This document shows positions 37,510 through 46,500 of a stretch of 59,409 nt of DNA, piece after piece. Made by a program: the position numbers and the translations under genes. Under the pieces are notes generated by a model. The model was not told the origin of the DNA and did not search any database. It was given only the letters and a program-made list of their open reading frames with translations. The DNA lies in contig JANRLI010000019.1 in the NCBI GenBank assembly GCA_033762625.1, positions 1 through 59,409 of the forward strand. Direction: 5' to 3'. Origin of the DNA: Alphaproteobacteria bacterium (lineage in GTDB: Bacteria > Pseudomonadota > Alphaproteobacteria > UBA9219 > RGZA01). Numbering within the stretch: position 1 is the first letter of the stretch; each line of letters starts with the position of its first letter.

Positions 37510-40500
37510 ATGGTCGATATTGCGGATGTGTTCTCCGCTAAAACCATGTGCGCATTGATGGAAACTGTGTTGAGAAATCAACCGAATAAACAATCCGGCT
37601 TTATGCTGGCACCTTTGCTTTATATGTTGGCATTGGGCGGTATTGGCGCGGCCGTGATGTTCTCCGGATATTCCCAAGTCTTGCGCAGTAATGCGGAAAT
37701 GACTGCCGTTAATACGGTTCGCCAACAACTCAACTCCGCAGGACAAACCTTATCTGCTTCCGCTGCGTTAGATAGTGCGACCAGCACTATCGTACAACCA
37801 CCCAACGTACAATTATTCAGCGCTGTCACCGATACAAGCCGTCTTCCTGGAAACTATGCCGCCGTAAACGCGACAGGTACCCCGCATGATTACGGTGTGA
37901 TTGATGTGAGCAGTGGTGTGCGCCAACTTGACCCGTGGGGTAAATATTATGTGTATTGCCGCTGGGAAAATCCTGTTTCAAATGCTTCCGCACCATCCAT
38001 CATGGTCATCTCCGGTGGTCCTGACGGATTGCTTGGAACAAAATGCGGCGATACAGTTGCGCAAGGCGATGACCGTATCAATAAGTTAACCGTCGCCGAA
38101 GCCATCAACCGCGCCAATGTGTGGCAAGTCAACAGCTCCAGTCAGGTGAAATTCGGTATTCAGGCCGATGCCGTAAAGGTCAATGATGACGGTTCAATGC
38201 AGGCAAAAAGCCTTACGCTTTCAACACCGCTTGCGATCACTTCGGGCGGTACGGGTGCAGCCGATGCAGCAACCGCACGCACCAATTTAAGCGTGCCAAG
38301 CAATACCGGTAGCGGCGCAAGCGGTACATGGAACATCGACATATCGGGCAATGCGGCAACCGCAACAGTACTTCAAACCGCGCGTAATTTCTCAATCGCG
38401 GGTTCAACGGGTTTAACTGCGCCAACCGTTTCGTTTGACGGTTCGGGCAACGTCGCGCTTGCACTTACCGGAACACTTGCACTGGCAAATGGTGGTACAG
38501 GTGCAACCACAGCGCCGGGTGCGCGTACTAATTTAGGTTCAACGGCAGTGGGTGATGCACTGTTCACTGCCGCATCGGCATCAGCAGGTCGCGGAACCTT
38601 GGGCGCAACAGCAATCGGTGATGCGTTATTCACTGCGGCTACGGCTGCTGCCGCACGCTCCACCCTTGGGCTTGGTACCATGGCCGTTCAGGATGCAAGC
38701 AATGTTGCAATTACGGGCGGTACGATTACCGGTGTAACCATCAGCGGTTCAACCATCAATGGTAACGTAAATGGTAATGCAACCTCCGCCAGCTCTGTTC
38801 CAGCATCGGGTATCACCGGTGTTGTTTCGATTGCCCAAGGTGGTACAGGCCAGACGACAGCTGGCGCAGCGCTTATTGCACTTGGCGGTAATAATGCATC
38901 AAACCTTACAACGGGTACTTTAAACCCTGCGTTGTTACCGGTTATCAGCCCGACATCAGCTGGCATGTATAACTGGGGTACGGTTGATATTTATGGCCGC
39001 GTGACTGCTGCAAATAATCTTTCGACCAATTCTATTTCCCAAGGCAATTCCGGCGTGTCCGTTTCCGATACGGGAACTGATGGCACCGTGACCATTTCAA
39101 CCGAAGGGTTAGCACGCCTCACCATCGATCAAAACGGCAATGTGGGTATCGGTACGATAACGCCAGCTGATAAACTTGATGTAAATGGTAATATTCGTGT
39201 GCGCGGCGCAGCGGGTACTGACCGCTCATTATTCTTCTCGACACTAAGTAACAAACGCTGGGCGCTTTCCGAAAACAATGTGGCGGAAAGCGGCAGCAAT
39301 CTGGGTTCAAACTTTGTTATCACCCGTTATGATGATGCGGGCACATCACTTGGTAACGCACTTGCGATTGCACGTAACACCGGCGCAATTTCAACATCAG
39401 GCGATTTAACCATTGGCGGCGCCGCCACGGCAACAGGCGGTTTCTTTGGTAGCTTCAGCGGTACATTCAACGGCACCTTCACAGGAACGGTTGCAGCAGC
39501 GGGTTCCGATAAACAGGTGCAGTTCAACAGCGGCGGTAACCTTGGCGCCGACAGCAATTTCAACTGGGATAATACCAATAAGCGTTTGGGGCTTGGTACG
39601 GCGACAGTAACAACACCGCTTGACGTAAAAGTTGATGGTGCTGGTAGCGGTATAAAAGTAGTGGGAACAAACGGAAATCTATTAGTACAAGCTGGCGGTG
39701 TAAATGGTGCTGGATTAATTTCCCAATCAAATACATCTACTAACGGCTTTGTAATTGGGACTGATTCAGGCTCGAATGCTGCTGGCTCTGTGCTACGTTT
39801 TCAAACTGCTGGTAATAATGTAGCGATAATTGATAACGCTGGAAAATTCGGAATTGGCACAACAGCACCAAATAGCTTGCTGCAGGTAAATCAAAGCGCG
39901 CCGATAACCAGTACATATTTCCTTGGTTCAAATTATGGCTGGACTACATCCGGCGGTGCTGCCTCGGTGGTCACGTATCGTAGTGCAGGTACGCAAACAG
40001 GTCTAACATCTGCCTTCGCAGCACAAAATCTTGCATATCCAACTGGCGCGGGTATGACATTCGCATCCGGTATACTTGGTGAGCTTGCGCATGGTTCAGG
40101 CACAACCGATTTCCAAAACGGCTATGGTGTATATGGTAATTGGTCGGGTGGTAGCCAAACTAATACATTCACAAATGTAGCGGCGCTGGGTGCTGGCTTC
40201 CGCGTTGGCGGCGGCACAGTGACCAATGCTTATGGCTTGCGCATCACCGACTTTGCAAATGCGAATAACGGTACCTTAACAAATACCTACGGTGTATATG
40301 TCGGCGATATAACGCCAGCCAGTGTTACACAAACGAATACACCATTTTCATTTTATGCATCCGACGCAAATGCCTATAACTATTTTGCGGGTAATGTAGG
40401 TATCGGCACAAGCGCGCCTGTTGGTAAGCTAGACATCAGTGGCCGTGAACAACATTTTGACACCAGCTTCAGCGTGTCGTCTGCGCAAGGTAGCTACACC

Positions 40501-43500
40501 GAATTCTTTGACGTTGCAAGCAGCAATAACAATGGTGCAATCAATCTAAGCGTTCGTTTAATCGGTGGAGGGTATGCTCATTACAGTGAATTCTATCATA
40601 TCTCCATGAACTATGACGATATGGGTGCCGCAGTAGGCACTGTGTATCGCTTATTGCCCGTAAACTCTACGGGTAGACGTACTTCAGCAACTTCGGGTTG
40701 GGGTAGCGGTGATTTTGCATTAGAAATGGTAAAAGCAAACATATCGACATGGACGTTCCGTGTTCGTCAGGTCGGTGCTACTGACCAAGCAAGCGGTATG
40801 GGTTATGACGCAATTATCATTGGTGATAAAACTGCAATCACCACTAAAAGTGTTACAGGCAGTGATACAAGCAATTATGCATATAATATTTTCCGTGGCA
40901 CACAGCTGACAGCAACTAATAGTGGTGTAGGTATCGGCACTGCAAACCCCGCAGCGAATTTAGATATCGGTGCACCTGGCGCAAGCCCAAGCCTGCGTCT
41001 AACGGGTACAGGCAGCATGGAATTCTACCGCCCCGCGCAAAGCCATTGGAAATTCCAGCATATGAATAATGGCTTTACATTGCAGAACAGCTGGACGGGT
41101 GCTGGCTATAATAGTGTGATTTCATTGGATGACGGATTGGGCATCGCAACAACGCCTACGTTGCGTATGGCATATGATGCGCTTGGTAACCGTGTGGGTA
41201 TCAATACCGCCACGCCAGCCGCCAGCGCGGTGATGGATCTGACATCCACCACCAAAGGCTTCTTGATGCCGCGCGTGACGACTGTTCAGCGCGATGCCAT
41301 CGCATCCCCCGCAACCGGTTTGATGGTGTATAACACCACCACCAACCTTGTGAACATTTATAACGGTTCGGCGTGGAGTGTGGCTGGCAATGATGGCACC
41401 ACTGCATTCAGCTTCCCGCAGGGAACCGTTACCGCGCCCGGCTTATATGTGACCGGTGACAGCGATACGGGCTTCTATCAATCCTCTGCGAATAAACTTT
41501 CAGTGACTGCCGGCGGCACAGAAGTCATGCGTTGGAACACGCTGGCATCTGCCGTGAATTATTTCAGTGCAACACCCGCAATCACGGGCGGTGGCCCAAC
41601 CTTGGCCGTTGATGGCAGTGATACGAATATCAATATGAATATCTCGCCCAAAGGCACCGGATCAGTAATTGTAAATCCGCAGGCTGCCGGCGCAGTTGGA
41701 TTAACGGTTAAAGCAACCGCATCACAAACCGCAGATTTGTTGCAAATTCAAAATTCATCCAGCGTTGCATTAGCTGAATTCAATTCATCAGGTTATCTGG
41801 GCATCGGTACCACCACGGTCGCTTCTACCGCGATGCTAGATTTGGTTTCAACCACCAAAGGTATGCTTATTCCGCGCATGACTACGGTGCAACGCAACGC
41901 CATTGCAACCCCTGCAACCGGTTTAATGGTGTATAACACCACCACCAATACCAGTGATTATTATAATGGTACGTCATGGGTATCATCGCTTGCCAACGCA
42001 AGTGGCGGTGAACTTGATCCCAAAGTGGGTGCGCTCACTTCCAACAATTTCTGCACGGCCAATGCCGGCGCAACCGCCATCGTGTGCAGCACCAGCGTGA
42101 TTCCGGTTGCCAATCTGGGTACGGGCACGCCATCTGCTGCAACCTATCTTCGCGGCGATGGCACATGGGTAAATACGTCCACCATTCAAAGCTTGCCTGC
42201 GGGTTCAACCGGCCAAGTGCAATTCAATAACGCCAACGCCTTCGCAGCCGATGCAGCATTCAATTGGGATAACACCAATAAACGTCTGGGCATTGGCACG
42301 GCAACGCCAGCATCAGCATTGCACGTTCAAGGTGCTTCACCTCGACTAACAATTCGTAATACTACGGCTAATGATGCTTCCATCGTTCTACAAAACAACA
42401 CGCCAACGGATATCTTTAGTATCGTGACAGATACAGGCGCAACGACTGCATTAACATCATATGGCTATATGACACTTAATGCTTCGGGCGCTTCAAGTAT
42501 GATGATGTTTAAGACAGGTGGTGGCACTGAACGTATGCGTATTACAGATACTGGCAGTGTCGGTATCGGTTCAACTACACCTGCTGCATCATCGCTTCTT
42601 GATATGGCTTCCACCTCCAAAGGCTTCCTGCCACCACGCATGACCACCGCGCAGCGCGATGCGATCGCATCGCCCGCAACCGGTTTGCAGATTTATAACA
42701 GCACCACCGGAGCGATCAATGTTTACAACGGAACCGCATGGACCGAATTAGGCGCTAGTGGTGGCACGCTTGTTACAAATGTTAGCGCATGGACAACCGC
42801 AACCTGCCCTGCAGGTTATCAGGTTTTAACATGTAACAGCTCTGCATATAATTCGGGCGGTAATGCGGTGTGCGGCGCATCGATTTCCGGTAATACATGT
42901 ACTTCGGGTTGCGGTGGTGGGCCATATATGGTTACGGCAACCTGTTATCAAAACATGTCACCCATCGGCGGGCAATGGGGCACAGCAACTAACGACCTTT
43001 ATTATACTACCGGATCTGTGGGCATCGGAACCAACGCTCCATCAGCTAAAGCGGTGCTTGATTTGACCAGCACCACCAAAGGTTTCTTGCCACCGCGCAT
43101 GACCACCGCACAACGCGATGCGATTGCATCGCCCGCAACGGGTTTGAATATATTCAATACAACCACCAATCAAATGAACGTATATGACGGGTCGGCATGG
43201 GCTGCTGTTGGTGCGGGTGCGAGTGGTGGAGCAAGCATCGCATGGTCGGTCGTAAATGTAACGGGTTCCAGCCAGTCGTGTAACACGATGTGTGCAAGCT
43301 CCGGAAAATTATGCGCCGCATCCTTCTATCAGGATGAAAGCTATACAGGTAATGGTACTGAAGTAACGCGTTACCCAGTTGCATGTTCAGGCACAATGCC
43401 AGCAGTTGGAGCGGGTGCGCATGGTTCGTGTCTTTGCTATACTGGCGGCACGGGTGCAGGTCCAGGTGGAGGCACGGGGCTTGTACAATACAATAATGGT

Positions 43501-46500
43501 GGCACTTTTACAGGGGCAGCTACACTTATATGGGATAGTATAAACAGTGCGCTCGGCATCGGCACGGCAACACCATCGACCAAAGCGGTGCTTGATTTAA
43601 CCAGCACCACCAAAGGCTTCCTGCCGCCCCGTATGACCACCGCGCAGCGCGATGCAATCGCTTCACCAGCCGCTGGTTTGCAGATCTATAACACCACCAC
43701 CAACGCATTGAACCTTTACAATGGTACATCATGGGGCGGTGTAGGCGGCGGAACCTTGGCATCGTTAACTGATGCAACCATCACATCGCCAGCCAACAGC
43801 GATATTCTGCAATATAACAGTGGCACATCTAAATGGGTGAATACGCCACTTGTATCAGCGGTCGCTGGCGCGGCAGGGCCAAGCTTCTCAGCATATATAG
43901 CTAGCGATCAGACTATTTCTGCTTCGACGTGGACAAAAGTTACGCTCGGCACAGAAGAATTTGATACCAATAACAATTTTGCGACTGGCCGATTTACACC
44001 TACGGTTGCAGGAAAATATCAACTGTCTGGAACATGTAATATCAATACACTAAATTCAGGCAACACGGTTTACTGCGCTATCTATAAAAATGGCAGCCTT
44101 GCAAAACGCTCTGTTAACTTACAAGGATCTAGCAACTCAGAGTTAAGCGCATCGGTAACGGCTATTGTTGATGCCAACGGAACAACAGATTATTTTGAAT
44201 TGTATGTCTGGTCGCAAAACACCAATCTTTATGGTGGCAGCAATGTTACCTATTTCACCGGTGGTATGCTTGCTCCACTTGCATCTGGTACTGTGGCCGG
44301 TACTGGTTCAGCAGGGTATGTTCCTGTGTGGACATCGGGCAACGCCATTACCTATGACAGCACGGCGGGCGGTCAATTCGCATGGGATTTAACAAATCAC
44401 AGCCTTGGCATCGGCACGGCAACACCATCGACCAAAGCGGTGCTTGATTTAACCAGCACCACCAAAGGCTTCCTGCCGCCCCGTATGACGACGGTTCAAC
44501 GCGATGCGATTGCATCGCCAGTTGCAGGGTTGCAGATCTATAACACCACCACAAACGCCGTGAACGTCTATAATGGCACCGCATGGGGCGCTGTTGGCGG
44601 CGGCGGGGGTTCGATTGCAACCGATACCGACGTAGCACTGACCAGTGTCGCCAATAACGACATTCTGCGTTATGACAGCGGGACATCGAAATGGAAGAAC
44701 GTGAACATCGGCACCGCGATGAGCACCACGACGATGGTGGCGAACTGGCCGGATGCAATTTACTGCCTTGACGGTGCAAGCGAAAATGTAGTCGCGATTG
44801 CCACAACTATTCCAGACTCCAATGGTCAATACCGTTATGATCTTGCAAAAGGTCCTGGCAATTACATGCTATTTAATGCCGATGGCACCTTCAACACTCA
44901 GGTCAGTCATAACTTTGGCAGCTGTAATGGTCAATCCATCACACAGTTATATGCAGCCGGAAAAGCATTCAACTTCATCGGCTCATCGCTTGCGTCGGCT
45001 GCTGCGCCTGCGGGCGGGTTGCAATTCAACAATGGTTCTGGCGTACTTGCAGGTGACTCTGCGATTATCTGGGATAACTCTAATAAAGCTCTTGGTATCG
45101 GCACGGCAACGCCATCCACCAAAGCAGTGCTTGATTTAACCAGCACGACCAAAGGCTTCTTGCCACCACGCATGACCACCGCGCAGCGCGATGCAATTGC
45201 ATCGCCAGTGGCAGGTTTGCAGGTTTATAACACAACAACAAACGCATTAAACCTTTACAATGGTACGTCGTGGGGCGGTGTTGGCGGCGGAACCTTGGCG
45301 TCACTGACTGATGCAACCATCACAACGCCTGCGAATAATGACATTCTGCAATATAACAGCGGTACTTCCAAATGGGTGAATACGCCTTTGACTGCCGCTG
45401 TTGCTGGTGCATCCGGGCCCAGTTTCTTGGTCAACAGAAACGGGGTGAACCAAACCGTATCAACCGGTGGATGGACTAAGATCCAATTCACCAATGAAGT
45501 ATTCGATACGAATAATAACTTCGATAATACAACTAATTATCGTTTTACGCCAACGGTAGCTGGCAAGTACATATTTGTGTTGAATGTAAGTTCACCCAGT
45601 GACTCGACTTTGGCTGCTGCAATATTCAAAAATGGCGTTGTTCAGTCCGTTCAATCCAGCACTTATTATCGCAATGCAGTATCCATCGTGTTGGATATGA
45701 ATGGCACAACCGACTATGTCGAAGGTAACATATACAACTACGGTGGCTCAACATTGTATGGGTTATCTTCAGAAACAAATTTTTCGGGTTCGCTTTTAGT
45801 GCCATTGGCTTCGGGTACTGTTGCTGGTACGGGTAGCGCGGGCTATGTCCCTGTATGGACCAGTGGCAACGCCGTTACCTATGATAGCACAGCGGGCGGT
45901 CAATTCGCATGGGATCTAACCAACCATAGCCTTGGTATCGGTACCAATGCTCCATCGACCAAAGCCGTTTTGGATTTGACCAGCACCACCAAAGGTTTCT
46001 TGCCACCGCGCATGACCACCGCGCAGCGCGATGCGATCGCATCGCCAACAGCCGGGTTGCAGATCTATAACACCACCACAAACGCCGTGAACGTCTATAA
46101 CGGCACCGCATGGGGCGCGGTTGGCGGCGGCGGTGGTTCGATTGCAACCGATACCGACGTAACGCTGACCAGCGTCGCCAATAACGACATCCTGCGTTAC
46201 GACAGCGGGACATCGAAATGGAAGAACGTAAACATCGGCACCGCGATGAGCACGACGACGATGCAGTCAACATGGCCGGATGCCATTCAGTGTTATGGAA
46301 CAACAGGATCATCAACTGCTTATTATAAATGGCGCAACACTTCAACAGGCCAAGTCAACTATAATATCGGGTATGGTGCCAGCGGCGCAGAACTGATAAT
46401 TAGTTTCAACAGCAGCGGTACTGTGACTTCAGCTAACGATGTTTTAGGTTCGTCATGGAGCGGCTGGTATGAAACAAACTGCTCTGTTGGCGCAACAATC

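Noticed and set aside
44348-44806. Arg/Trp/Cys-rich minus-strand frames opposite the fibre modules (also near 45875-46345)
   Set aside because: They recur wherever the KGFLPPRM module recurs, so they are reverse-complement shadows of the repeated coding sequence.
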